A stretch of 64,000 nt of DNA from Pseudomonas floridensis (lineage in GTDB: Bacteria; Pseudomonadota; Gammaproteobacteria; Pseudomonadales; Pseudomonadaceae), in assembly GCF_002087235.1 (NCBI RefSeq), contig NZ_MUIO01000024.1, forward strand, positions 1 through 64,000. The letters run 5' to 3'. Both the position numbers and the translations under genes were made by a program. The notes under the pieces were generated by a model. That model had not been told where the DNA came from and ran no database searches. It was given only the letters and a program-made list of their open reading frames with translations. Position 1 is the first letter of the stretch. Each line of letters opens with the position of its first letter. Below, one piece after another: positions 10,386 through 18,040 of the stretch.

Positions 10386-11924
10386 GTGAGCCAGTCTTTG
10401 ATCGCAGCCCTGCAAAATCCCGCTCTTTTCCCCCATCCGGTAGACGATTTTCAGGTAATCGAAACCCATATTTCTTGGGTATTGCTCACCGGTCCCTATG
10501 CCTACAAATTCAAGAAGCCCGCCAATTTCGGTTTTCTGGACTTCACCACGCTGGAGGCGCGCAAGCATTTCTGTAACGAAGAACTGCGCCTCAACCAGCG
10601 TCTGACCGACGATCTGTACCTTGAAGTGCTGCCAATCACAGGCTCGGTCGAAGCTCCGCAACTGGGCGGCAACGGCGAAGTGCTCGAGTACGCGCTGAAG
10701 ATGCGCCAGTTCTCGCAGGCAGGTCTGCTCAGCACTCTGCAAGCCAACGGTGAATTGACGACCGGGCATATCGACGATCTGGCCACCCAGATTGCTGACT
10801 TCCACCAGCACACTCCCCGCGTGGATTCCGACACTGAATTCGGATCGCCCGACAGCGCCATGGCGCCGGTGGTGCAAAACTTTGAGCAGATTCGCCCTCT
10901 CATCAGCGAAAAATCCGACCTCACACAACTCGATGCCTTGCAAGCCTGGGCCGAATCGAGCTTCGAACGCCTTAAGCCTTTGATGGCACAACGCAAGGCT
11001 GAAGGCTTCATTCGCGAATGCCATGGCGATATTCATCTGGGTAACGCAACCCTGATCAATGGCAAGGTCGTGCTGTTCGATTGCATTGAATTCAACGAGC
11101 CGTTCCGCAAGACCGACGTTTACGCCGACATCGGCTTTCTGGCCATGGACCTTGAAGATCGCGGCCTGAAATCGCTGTCCCGACGCCTGATCAGCCAGTA
11201 CCTGGAAAAGACCGGCGATTATGACGGCCTTGAGCTGCTCAACTTCTACAAGGCTTACCGGGCCATGGTTCGCGCCAAGGTCGCACTGTTCAGCCAGCCT
11301 GCCGATGCAGACGGCGTCCAGCGTGCCGCCACCCTGCGCCAGTATCGCAACTACGCCAATCTGGCGGAGAGCTACAGCGCCATTCCATCACGCTTCATGG
11401 TGATCACCCACGGTGTTTCCGCAGTCGGCAAGAGCCACGTCGCCATGCGCCTGGTCGAGTCGCTGGGTGCCATTCGTCTGCGTTCGGACGTGGAGCGCAA
11501 GCGCATGTTCTCCGATGAAAGCGCTGCGCTGTATGGAGAGCAGGCCAGCAATGCGACCTATGCCCGGCTTCACGAACTGGCGGGCACGGTCCTGCGTGCC
11601 GGTTTTGCGGTTGTGATTGATGCCACTTACCTCAAGCATGAGCAACGCCAGGCCGCCGCCAAAGTGGCGGAAACCACCGGGGTGCCCTTCCTGATTCTGG
11701 ATTGTGAAGCGCCGGATGCGGTCATTGCTGGCTGGCTCGAGCAGCGTCAGGCGCAAAACACCGATCCGTCGGACGCCACCATGGACGTGATCAAGACCCA
11801 GCAGGCCAGTCGCGAGCCGCTGACCGTTGAAGAAATCGTGTACAGCAAGCACGTCGCGACCCATGAAAGCAGCGACCTGGACAGCTTGATCGATCAACTG
11901 CGTCAACGCCTGCCAGGCGCCTGA
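10386..11924 (+). CDS. Fusion protein: APH-like kinase domain plus P-loop kinase/ATPase domain
   Basis: A 512-residue cytoplasmic protein with two nucleotide-using modules and no known substrate. The N-terminal half (about 1-340) resembles aminoglycoside phosphotransferase/choline-kinase folds: HGDIHLGNA supplies the catalytic Asp and LFDCIEFNE the metal-binding Asp. The C-terminal part has a Walker A motif (HGVSAVGKS) followed by a predicted small-molecule or zeta-toxin-like kinase fold (RSDVERKRMF, VVIDATYLK). I use GTG at 10386, preceded by AAGGA; upstream frame sequence is not conserved-looking. Database names usually call this a bifunctional aminoglycoside phosphotransferase/ATP-binding protein, but antibiotic resistance should not be inferred. 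Confidence 0.8.
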   Translation: MSQSLIAALQNPALFPHPVDDFQVIETHISWVLLTGPYAYKFKKPANFGFLDFTTLEARKHFCNEELRLNQRLTDDLYLEVLPITGSVEAPQLGGNGEVLEYALKMRQFSQAGLLSTLQANGELTTGHIDDLATQIADFHQHTPRVDSDTEFGSPDSAMAPVVQNFEQIRPLISEKSDLTQLDALQAWAESSFERLKPLMAQRKAEGFIRECHGDIHLGNATLINGKVVLFDCIEFNEPFRKTDVYADIGFLAMDLEDRGLKSLSRRLISQYLEKTGDYDGLELLNFYKAYRAMVRAKVALFSQPADADGVQRAATLRQYRNYANLAESYSAIPSRFMVITHGVSAVGKSHVAMRLVESLGAIRLRSDVERKRMFSDESAALYGEQASNATYARLHELAGTVLRAGFAVVIDATYLKHEQRQAAAKVAETTGVPFLILDCEAPDAVIAGWLEQRQAQNTDPSDATMDVIKTQQASREPLTVEEIVYSKHVATHESSDLDSLIDQLRQRLPGA

Positions 11925-11955
11925 AAAGCAGGCTCAGCCGTTGGGCGGGTAGTGC

Positions 11956-11985
11956 TTCACGGCTGATCAATGGTGGCGATATACT
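11956..11985 (+). promoter_or_regulatory. Possible sigma-70 promoter of the pentapeptide-repeat gene
   Basis: TTCACG (11956-11961) and TATACT (11980-11985) are separated by 18 bases and lie about 35 bases upstream of the start at 12021. The -10 is good; the -35 is weak. Confidence 0.45.
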
Positions 11986-12020
11986 GGCGCCATAAATCCA
12001 ACGCAAACCACGAGGCCATC

Positions 12021-12365
12021 ATGAGCCAGCCCAAACAGATCGACTCACCGCTTTACATGTTGCTGCGTAAAGACGACGTCGAAGGCTTCAATCAGGAGAA
12101 GCCGAAGACCGGCACTATCGATATGGCCGGCGGCGACTTTCGGGGTCTGGACCTGCGTGAACTGGACACGGCGGGCATCGACTTTACCGATGCCTACTTC
12201 CGCTCCGCCGACTTGCGCGGACTGGACTTGCGCAATACACCGATGGAAGGCGCAAGCATCGCTCACGCACAGATCTCAGGGGCATTTTTCCCGGTAGAAC
12301 TGAGCGCCGATGAAATTCTCATGTCGGTCAACTTCGGTACCCGCCTGCGCTATCGCACGCGCTGA
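12021..12365 (+). CDS. Small pentapeptide-repeat protein
   Basis: A 114-residue protein of unknown role. After a 35-residue leader it contains about ten quasi-repeats of the A(D/N)Lxx type (DFRGLDLRELDTAGIDFTDA and on through ADLRGLDLRN), which should form a right-handed quadrilateral beta helix. A non-repeat C-terminus follows (about 88-114). Start at 12021; the frame runs upstream without ribosome-binding support. Too short to resemble Qnr-type gyrase protectors, so I infer no drug-resistance function. It is followed by a hairpin. Confidence 0.8.
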   Translation: MSQPKQIDSPLYMLLRKDDVEGFNQEKPKTGTIDMAGGDFRGLDLRELDTAGIDFTDAYFRSADLRGLDLRNTPMEGASIAHAQISGAFFPVELSADEILMSVNFGTRLRYRTR

Positions 12366-12392
12366 ACACTGCCGAATAGCCTCATGCATCAA

Positions 12393-12415
12393 CCGGCACG
12401 CGCAATGCGTGCCGG
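12393..12415 (+). terminator. GC-rich hairpin after the pentapeptide gene
   Basis: Perfect 9-bp stem CCGGCACGC / GCGTGCCGG around a five-base loop, 28 bases after the stop. Only a weak T-containing stretch follows, so termination efficiency is uncertain. Confidence 0.5.
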
Positions 12416-12538
12416 TCTCGCGTCTTTGAAACACCGACACGCCGCGCCAGCCCTTCCCTCAAAAGCACACCGTTTTCTATGCAGCCAGTAGACCTGACAA
12501 GAGCGGCACGTAGCTTTGATCGGCCAAAAAAAGAACTG

Positions 12539-12570
12539 TTGACTTAGAAATGAGAATCGTTATGATTATC
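12539..12570 (+). promoter_or_regulatory. PrrF promoter overlapped by a Fur box
   Basis: TTGACT (12539-12544) and TATGAT (12561-12566) with a 16-base spacer form a strong sigma-70 promoter, placing the transcript start near 12573. A 19-base Fur-box-like sequence (12552-12570; GAGAAT, CGTTAT, G, ATTATC) overlaps the -10. By hand it matches 14 of 19 positions of the classical Fur consensus. Iron-loaded Fur bound here would block the polymerase, as expected for PrrF. Confidence 0.85.
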
Positions 12571-12572
12571 AC

Positions 12573-12684
12573 ATCCGGTCGCGAGACTGGACGGTAACTG
12601 AAAGACCTTGGTTCGGACTTTCAGATTATCTCCTCATCAGGCTAATCACGGTTTTTGACCCGGCTCTTTGCCGGGTCTTTTTTT
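12573..12684 (+). ncRNA. prrF: PrrF iron-responsive small RNA
   Basis: About 110-base Hfq-dependent RNA, made under iron limitation, that represses mRNAs for iron-containing proteins (sodB, TCA-cycle and other genes) by antisense pairing. The diagnostic conserved core TCAGATTATCTCCTCATCAG occurs at 12620-12639, followed by GCTAATCACGG. A 5' stem region (GGTCGCGAGACTGG) and a perfect terminator complete the family layout. Only one copy is visible here, unlike the tandem prrF1-prrF2 of P. aeruginosa. The 5' end is inferred from the promoter. Its 3' part is antisense to the end of deoC. Confidence 0.92.
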
Positions 12685-13473
12685 GCCTTCCAGAAATGGC
12701 GGCGCAGTGAAAGCACCGTGCAGGCCCAGCCGCGCCAGCAAGTCGTCAAGCAGACTCGACCCGCCCAACCGTACGCGCTCACTGCTTGTCCAGTGCGCCC
12801 CGAAACGCGCTTGGGCCAGTTGCATGAACAGTCTGGCCTCTTCGAATGTCCGCAGACCGCCCGCAACCTTGAAGCCGACCTGCCCACCTATGTCGGCGAT
12901 ACATTCGAGCATGATTCGCGCCGCTTGAGGCGTAGCGTGCCGCGCAGCCTTGCCGGTACTGGTCTTGACGAAGTCCGCTCCCGCTTCGATGGCGCAACGG
13001 CAGGCAGTGTGAATGTTTTCCGAGTCCCGCAGCTCCCCGGTTTCGAGCGTCACCGTCAGCTTGATGCGGGGATCGAGAACGGATTTACACGCCGATATCA
13101 GCTCAGTGCCTGCCTGTTGATCACCGCACAACAGCGCACCAAAGGGATAGACCACGTCGACCTCATCAGCACCGCCCATCAGCGCCGCCCGGGTTTCGGA
13201 CACAGCCGACTCGATGCCCCGGCCTCCGTGCGGAAAATTGATCACCGCCACCACATTGACCTCTCGGGCCTGGAGCCGGTCCAGGGTAGTGCGTGCCAGA
13301 CTTACATGACGCGGCTGAACACAGACGGCCGCAACCGCCCCGAAGGGTGTCACTGCCCGCTGGCAAACGCCGACGATGCGCTGCTCGGTGTCGTCGTGGT
13401 TGAGCGCAAAGAGCTCCATTAACGCTATGGCCTGACGTGCCAACCGTTCGTTGTCTGCGGTAATCGCGGTCAT
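12646..13473 (-). CDS. deoC: Deoxyribose-phosphate aldolase
   Basis: Cleaves 2-deoxyribose 5-phosphate to glyceraldehyde 3-phosphate and acetaldehyde in deoxynucleoside catabolism. The 275-residue TIM-barrel protein carries DEVDVVYPFG, the Schiff-base lysine in DFVKTSTGK, and the second lysine in VGFKVAGGLR. The start at 13473 (MTAITADNE) gives the family N-terminus; the open frame upstream to 13566 is not supported. The last ~13 residues, a basic Lys/Gly/Pro tail (GKKRPGKEPGQKP), are encoded antisense to the PrrF terminator and are probably not catalytic. No other deo genes are adjacent. Confidence 0.93.
   Translation of the reverse strand: MTAITADNERLARQAIALMELFALNHDDTEQRIVGVCQRAVTPFGAVAAVCVQPRHVSLARTTLDRLQAREVNVVAVINFPHGGRGIESAVSETRAALMGGADEVDVVYPFGALLCGDQQAGTELISACKSVLDPRIKLTVTLETGELRDSENIHTACRCAIEAGADFVKTSTGKAARHATPQAARIMLECIADIGGQVGFKVAGGLRTFEEARLFMQLAQARFGAHWTSSERVRLGGSSLLDDLLARLGLHGAFTAPPFLEGKKRPGKEPGQKP
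12657..12684 (+). terminator. Intrinsic terminator of PrrF
   Basis: Perfect 8-bp stem GACCCGGC / GCCGGGTC with loop TCTTT and a seven-T tail. On the minus strand the hairpin is followed by A/C-rich sequence without a T run, so it should not terminate deoC transcription efficiently. Confidence 0.93.
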
Positions 13474-13740
13474 GGTCGTTCGCTCGCAAAAATGGAAGCG
13501 AAACAATATAGGAGCGCGTGCACCTGAAGCGCGGCCCCCTCCAGTCCGAGAGAAATCCCACGCCATAAAAGGAACGCTCTGACATTACCGAGTAGCGCAG
13601 TCTTGCTTTGACCAAGTCATCGTATAGCGGGCGCGATCGAACTTTACGGTAACCTCTCTCAACCCGCCGCCGTTGCAAGGGCGAGCGGACATCAGCCTTT
13701 CATCCATCTTCAGCCGACGATCAGACGCCATGGGGTTTTC

Positions 13741-14079
13741 TTGAGATTGCTTTGCACATCACACCATCTGCCCGAATCAGAAAGCCGAGGCTTCGAGCTG
13801 GACGGCCACCGGCTTCTGGCGGTGCGCCGAGAGGGCAGGATTTTCGTCTACACCAATCGCTGTCCGCATCGCGGTATTGCGCTGGAGTGGCAGCCGGACC
13901 GGTTTCTGGACAGCAGCGCCAGCCTGATTCAATGCGCCACCCACGGCGCGCTGTTTCTGATCGAGAATGGCGAATGTGTCGCCGGCCCTTGCGAAGGTCA
14001 GTCGCTGACTGCGGTCGCTTGCCGTGAGGACGCAAAAGGCGTCTGGGTGATGCTGCCCACAGAGGATGACGAAGACTGA
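13741..14079 (+). CDS. Rieske [2Fe-2S] ferredoxin-like protein
   Basis: A 112-residue small Rieske protein. Both cluster-binding motifs are present: CPHRG (about residues 41-45) and, 20 residues on, CATHG. The Cys-His/Cys-His ligand set is therefore complete. No signal peptide or dioxygenase catalytic domain is attached, so it is a stand-alone electron carrier or redox sensor of unknown partner. No ATG exists in frame; TTG at 13741 or 13747 is the probable start, and an ATG at 13730 is out of frame and closes at once. The gene is divergent from deoC and convergent with sfsA, with stops one base apart. Confidence 0.85.
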   Translation: MRLLCTSHHLPESESRGFELDGHRLLAVRREGRIFVYTNRCPHRGIALEWQPDRFLDSSASLIQCATHGALFLIENGECVAGPCEGQSLTAVACREDAKGVWVMLPTEDDED

Positions 14080-14080
14080 C

Positions 14081-14794
14081 TCACTCCGTCCACTGCACCT
14101 GCAAACGCCGATCAATGCGCACTTGCTCCGAATCAAGCTGCACGCCGTAAGCCAGAATCTCGACGCCCGCCTCGATGGCCTCTTTCAGCGCCAGCGCATA
14201 GGCCGGATCGATCTCCTGCGCAGGCCTGACCGATTCGATCCCGGTCAGGTTGACGCAATACAGCAGCACCGAGCGCACGCCTTCACGCGCCAGTGCCGCC
14301 AGCTCGCGCAGGTGACGCGCACCGCGCTGCGTAACAGCATCGGGAAACGCAGCCACGGTCGAGTCGTCGAAGCCCAGCGTGACACTTTTCACTTCCAGGT
14401 ACAGATAACCGTCGGGGTATTGGAGCCGAAAGTCGACACGACTTTTTTCCTGGCCGTAAGCGACCTCCCGCTTTAGCGCGGTGAAGCCTGCCAGTTCGCT
14501 GATCACTCCGGCACGCAAGGCTTCCTCCACCAGCGTGTTGGCACGGCCGGTGTTGATGCAAGCGAAGCGTCCCTGTGGCGTTTCGCTGATTTCCCAGGTC
14601 CCCGGCAATTTGCGCTTGGGATCATTGGAACGACTGAACCAGACCCGCCCGCCCGGCATCATGCAATTGAGCATCGAACCGGTGTTGGGGCAATGAATGG
14701 TCATCAACTCACCGGTGTCGGTTTCGATATCGGCCAGGAAACGTTTGTAGCGAACGATCAGACGACCCTGTTCAAGCTCAGGCGAAAACCGCAT
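14081..14794 (-). CDS. sfsA: Sugar fermentation stimulation protein homolog SfsA
   Basis: A 237-residue SfsA-family protein with an N-terminal OB-like part and a C-terminal PD-(D/E)XK nuclease-like part. Family hallmarks include [20 protein letters not shown] near the N-terminus and the lysine/acid set around [12 protein letters not shown] and YLEVKSVTL. The E. coli protein was linked to maltose metabolism and DNA binding, but biochemical function is unclear. Its start overlaps the stop of the upstream aminotransferase by one base (TGATG), indicating coupled translation. Confidence 0.93.
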   Translation of the reverse strand: MRFSPELEQGRLIVRYKRFLADIETDTGELMTIHCPNTGSMLNCMMPGGRVWFSRSNDPKRKLPGTWEISETPQGRFACINTGRANTLVEEALRAGVISELAGFTALKREVAYGQEKSRVDFRLQYPDGYLYLEVKSVTLGFDDSTVAAFPDAVTQRGARHLRELAALAREGVRSVLLYCVNLTGIESVRPAQEIDPAYALALKEAIEAGVEILAYGVQLDSEQVRIDRRLQVQWTE

Positions 14795-15966
14795 CAGACG
14801 CTCCAGGCGCGCAGGCCGCGCCCGATTCGCTCGACGGCCTCCTGCAGCCTTGGCAGGCTTTGCGTGTAGGCGAAGCGCACGTGGTGCCCGGCCTGATGAC
14901 GGCCAAAGTCCAGCCCCGGCGTGAACGCGACATGTTCGGTTTCCAGGAAGTGTCTACAGAACGTGAAGGCGTCGCCACCAAACGCACTGATGTCGGCGTA
15001 CAGGTAGAAGGCTCCTTCCGGCTCCACGGCAATGCCGAACCCCAGTTCGCGCAATGCTGGCAGGAGAAAATCCCGGCGAAGGCCGAATTCGGCGCGGCGC
15101 TGCTCGAGAATCTCCAGCGTCTGCGGTTCGAAACAGGCGAGCGCGGCATGTTGCGCCATGCTCGGTGCGCTGATGTAGAGGTTCTGCGCCAGCTTTTCCA
15201 GATCGGCGACAGCCTCTTCAGGAGCGACCAGCCAGCCCAGGCGCCAACCGGTCATGCCAAAATATTTTGAAAAACTGTTGAGCACGAACGCGTCGTTATC
15301 GACTTCCAGCACGCTGCTTGCGTCCACACCATACGTCAGGCCGTGGTAGATCTCGTCCACCACCAGATGACCATTGCGCGCTTTCAGACTTTGCGAAAGG
15401 GCCGCCAGTTCGTCACGATGCAGCAATGTCCCAGTCGGGTTGGCAGGCGAGGCCACCAACGCACCAACGCTGTTTTCATTCCAGTATTCGCTGACCCGCT
15501 CAGGCGTCAGTTGATATCGCTCTTGCGGACCAACCGGCACCAGTTGCGCGCTGCCTTCGATCAACCGCAGAAAATGCCGATTGCACGGGTAGCCAGGGTC
15601 GGCCAGCAACCAGTGTTTGCCCGGATCGACCAGCAGACTGCTGGCCAGCAGCAATGCGCCCGAGCCGCCCGGTGTAACCAGAATGCGCTGCGGATCGACA
15701 CTGACCCCATAACGCCGAGCGTAAAAGCCGGCAATGGCCTCACGCAATTGCGGCAGGCCACGCGCTGCGGTATAGCGCGTCTTGCCATCCGCCAGCGCGG
15801 CCTGCCCGGCAGCGATGATGGGAGCGGCAGTCGTAAAGTCCGGCTCGCCTATTTCCAGGTGTATGACGTCGTGGCCGGCCGCCTGCAGTTCATTGGCACG
15901 TGCCAGCAGCGCCATGACATGAAAGGGTTCGATGTCGCGACTGCGCGCACTATAAGGCTGGGCCAT
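14794..15966 (-). CDS. PLP-dependent class I/II aminotransferase
   Basis: A 390-residue fold-type I aminotransferase; the exact amino acid substrate cannot be read from sequence. Visible are the IGEPDF N-terminal motif, the NPTGT substrate-binding turn, VDEIYHGL, the cofactor lysine in [16 protein letters not shown], and the carboxylate-binding arginine in HVRFAYT. ATG at 15966 is preceded by AAGGAAGA; the longer open frame to 16035 is not needed. It forms a two-gene unit with sfsA. Aspartate/alanine aminotransferase-like activity is plausible. Confidence 0.88.
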   Translation of the reverse strand: MAQPYSARSRDIEPFHVMALLARANELQAAGHDVIHLEIGEPDFTTAAPIIAAGQAALADGKTRYTAARGLPQLREAIAGFYARRYGVSVDPQRILVTPGGSGALLLASSLLVDPGKHWLLADPGYPCNRHFLRLIEGSAQLVPVGPQERYQLTPERVSEYWNENSVGALVASPANPTGTLLHRDELAALSQSLKARNGHLVVDEIYHGLTYGVDASSVLEVDNDAFVLNSFSKYFGMTGWRLGWLVAPEEAVADLEKLAQNLYISAPSMAQHAALACFEPQTLEILEQRRAEFGLRRDFLLPALRELGFGIAVEPEGAFYLYADISAFGGDAFTFCRHFLETEHVAFTPGLDFGRHQAGHHVRFAYTQSLPRLQEAVERIGRGLRAWSV

Positions 15967-16317
15967 GGGTCTTCCTTTATGGCGAAAACGTCTGGAAACA
16001 TGATTGTCATGACTGAGGGGCACGATTCTACCCAACCCTGTAACGGCAGTGCGCTAAATGATCGGGCGGGACGTGCTGACAAATTCAAGCGAAAAGAAAG
16101 CTACGACGGCAGGCAAAGGCTAGAGTTCATTTAAGGCAGACGCCGTTTCACTGCGGTCCACGCCAACAACCTGACTGCATCGTCATGCTCGACAACCGGG
16201 AGTAGCGCACTCCGATTTGATCTGGTAAGTTCGCCCGCTTGCAGCTGCAGGGCCGACGGGTGTCGGTGATGGAACAATCCTGCGCAATAGATTAGAAGAG
16301 TGAGAGGCGGTCCATAC
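15967..16317. promoter_or_regulatory. Divergent promoter region between the aminotransferase gene and dksA
   Basis: About 350 bases without a supported gene. It must hold the promoters of both neighbours, but no clean sigma-70 consensus pair stands out. A short inverted repeat CATGA-TTG-TCATG (15999-16011), 33 bases upstream of the aminotransferase start, could be an operator. Nothing else recognisable. Confidence 0.4.
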
Positions 16318-16758
16318 ATGCCCACCCCAGAAAAGCAACAGAACCATCTAATCAGCGGCTTTTCACCCTACGTGCCAACGCAGGGCGAAGAGTACATGAG
16401 CGAGCCTATGCGCGCGCACTTCACCAAGATCCTGAACAAGTGGAAGCAGGACTTGATGCAAGAGGTCGACCGAACGGTAGACCACATGAAGGACGAAGCT
16501 GCCAACTTCCCTGACCCGGCGGACCGTGCCAGCCAGGAAGAAGAATTCAGCCTGGAACTTCGCGCCCGTGATCGCGAACGCAAACTGATCAAAAAGATCG
16601 ACAAGACGCTGCAGCTCATCCTCGATGAGGAATATGGCTGGTGCGAATCCTGCGGCGTGGAGATCGGCATCCGCCGCCTCGAAGCCCGACCGACCGCCGA
16701 TCTGTGCATCGACTGCAAGACACTGGCGGAAATCAAGGAGAAACAGGTCGGTAAATGA
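16318..16758 (+). CDS. dksA: DksA, RNA polymerase-binding stringent-response factor
   Basis: Binds the secondary channel of RNA polymerase and, with ppGpp, adjusts rRNA, tRNA and amino-acid promoters. The 146-residue protein has an N-terminal extension, a long coiled coil whose tip carries the two aspartates in FPDPADRAS, and a C-terminal four-cysteine zinc finger (CESC ... CIDC). All four cysteines are present, so this is the zinc-containing paralogue. Start ATG 16318 gives MPTPEKQQ; a GTG at 16300 would add six residues and cannot be excluded. It is followed by a terminator and gluQ. Confidence 0.95.
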   Translation: MPTPEKQQNHLISGFSPYVPTQGEEYMSEPMRAHFTKILNKWKQDLMQEVDRTVDHMKDEAANFPDPADRASQEEEFSLELRARDRERKLIKKIDKTLQLILDEEYGWCESCGVEIGIRRLEARPTADLCIDCKTLAEIKEKQVGK

Positions 16759-16781
16759 CCTGTCGGGACCTGCCTTCAACG

Positions 16782-16806
16782 AAAAAGACGCTGCGGCGTC
16801 TTTTTT
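16782..16806 (+). terminator. Intrinsic terminator between dksA and gluQ
   Basis: Stem AAAAAGACGC / GCGTCTTTTT closed by a TGCG loop with a six-T run. It would end dksA transcripts before gluQ, or allow partial read-through. A dksA-gluQ terminator of this kind is known in enterobacteria. Confidence 0.9.
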
Positions 16807-16877
16807 GCTGCCTGGTCGCAGGCCATGCCGCAGCAGTGCCTTGATCGCCCAACCTTCGCGCCGGTAACATCCGGCCC

Positions 16878-17765
16878 ATGAAAAAATCTGCCTACATAGG
16901 TCGCTTTGCGCCAACCCCCAGCGGTTATCTGCACTTCGGCTCGCTGATTGCGGCGCTGGCCTCCTACCTCGACGCGCGAGCAGCGGGCGGACAGTGGCTG
17001 ATGCGCATGGAAGACCTCGATCCGCCTCGCGAAGTGCCCGGCGCGCAAACAGCAATTCTCGAAACGCTGGAGCGCTACGGTTTCGAGTGGGACGGTGAGT
17101 TGGTCCGGCAAAGCGAGCGGCACGACGCCTACGCTGCGGTGCTCGATCGCTGGTTCAGTCACGGACTGGCCTATGCCTGCACCTGTTCGCGCAAACAGCT
17201 CGAAGATCATCAGGGCGTGTACCCGGGCTTTTGCCGCAACGCCGGGCACTCGCCGGAGAATGCCGCCATACGGATTCGCGTGCCGGAGCTGGAGTATCGG
17301 TTCGAGGACCGGGTACAGGGCACGTTCCGCATGCACCTGGGCAACGAAAGTGGCGACTTCGTGATCCGTCGACGCGACGGTCTTTACGCCTATCAACTGG
17401 CGGTTGTCGTTGATGACGCCTGGCAGGGCGTGACCGACATCGTGCGCGGTGCCGATCTGCTGGACTCGACCCCTCGCCACCTGTATCTGCAAGAACTGCT
17501 GGGCCTGCCACAGCCACGTTATCTGCATGTGCCGCTGATCACCCAGCCAGACGGTCACAAACTCGGCAAGTCCTCCCGCTCCCCGCCGCTGCCCGCCGAT
17601 CAGGCAACACCCCTGCTGTTGCGGGCGTTGCGGGCGTTGAACCAGCCGACCGACACCCATCTGTCCTACGGCACGCCGCAGGAAGTGCTGGCCTGGGCTG
17701 TGCGGCACTGGGACGCCGACCTGATCCCGAAGCTGCGCACGATCGAAGAAGCCCGGATAGACTGA
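16878..17765 (+). CDS. gluQ: Glutamyl-queuosine tRNA(Asp) synthetase
   Basis: Attaches glutamate to queuosine-34 of tRNA-Asp; a truncated GluRS paralogue lacking the anticodon-binding domain. The 295-residue protein has the HIGH-like motif PTPSGYLHFGSL, the zinc site beginning CTCSRKQL and ending PGFC, and the KMSKS-like KLGKSS. Length and missing C-terminal domain separate it from true GluRS. It begins 119 bases after dksA, behind the terminator, as in many gammaproteobacteria. Confidence 0.95.
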   Translation: MKKSAYIGRFAPTPSGYLHFGSLIAALASYLDARAAGGQWLMRMEDLDPPREVPGAQTAILETLERYGFEWDGELVRQSERHDAYAAVLDRWFSHGLAYACTCSRKQLEDHQGVYPGFCRNAGHSPENAAIRIRVPELEYRFEDRVQGTFRMHLGNESGDFVIRRRDGLYAYQLAVVVDDAWQGVTDIVRGADLLDSTPRHLYLQELLGLPQPRYLHVPLITQPDGHKLGKSSRSPPLPADQATPLLLRALRALNQPTDTHLSYGTPQEVLAWAVRHWDADLIPKLRTIEEARID

Positions 17766-17863
17766 GCCAGAGCGGTCGCCGAAAACTACTGCTTAAGGAT
17801 AGTTGCAGGTTATCCGCCATCCGTTACCATGCCGCTCCTCATCTACCGGCGCAGGGAGACCAG

Positions 17864-18040
17864 ATGTACATATACCGGTTGGTTTTGCTTCTGGTGGTAG
17901 GTATTTACCTTTTTTCTCCGGCCATCATGGACTGGTGGATCGACGCGACCGGCGCCTGGTACAGGCCTTACATGCTGTGGCTGATCCTGATCGTGGTGAC
18001 GTTCATCCTGCAGAGCCAGCGAGATGCCGATGAGCTTTAG
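17864..18040 (+). CDS. cbrX: CbrX small membrane protein
   Basis: A 58-residue protein with two predicted membrane helices (about residues 5-22 and 37-50) joined by an aromatic-rich loop (MDWWIDATGAWYRPY). Its reading frame overlaps the cbrA start by 11 or 17 bases, so cbrA translation is probably coupled to it. GGGAG lies about 8 bases before the ATG. This is the position and form of cbrX, described as first gene of the cbrXAB operon in pseudomonads; its biochemical role is unknown to me. Confidence 0.88.
   Translation: MYIYRLVLLLVVGIYLFSPAIMDWWIDATGAWYRPYMLWLILIVVTFILQSQRDADEL

Noticed and set aside
10386..11924. Aminoglycoside-resistance gene
   Set aside because: Only the fold of the N-terminal half resembles APH enzymes. 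The fusion is a chromosomal core gene and nothing points to drug modification.
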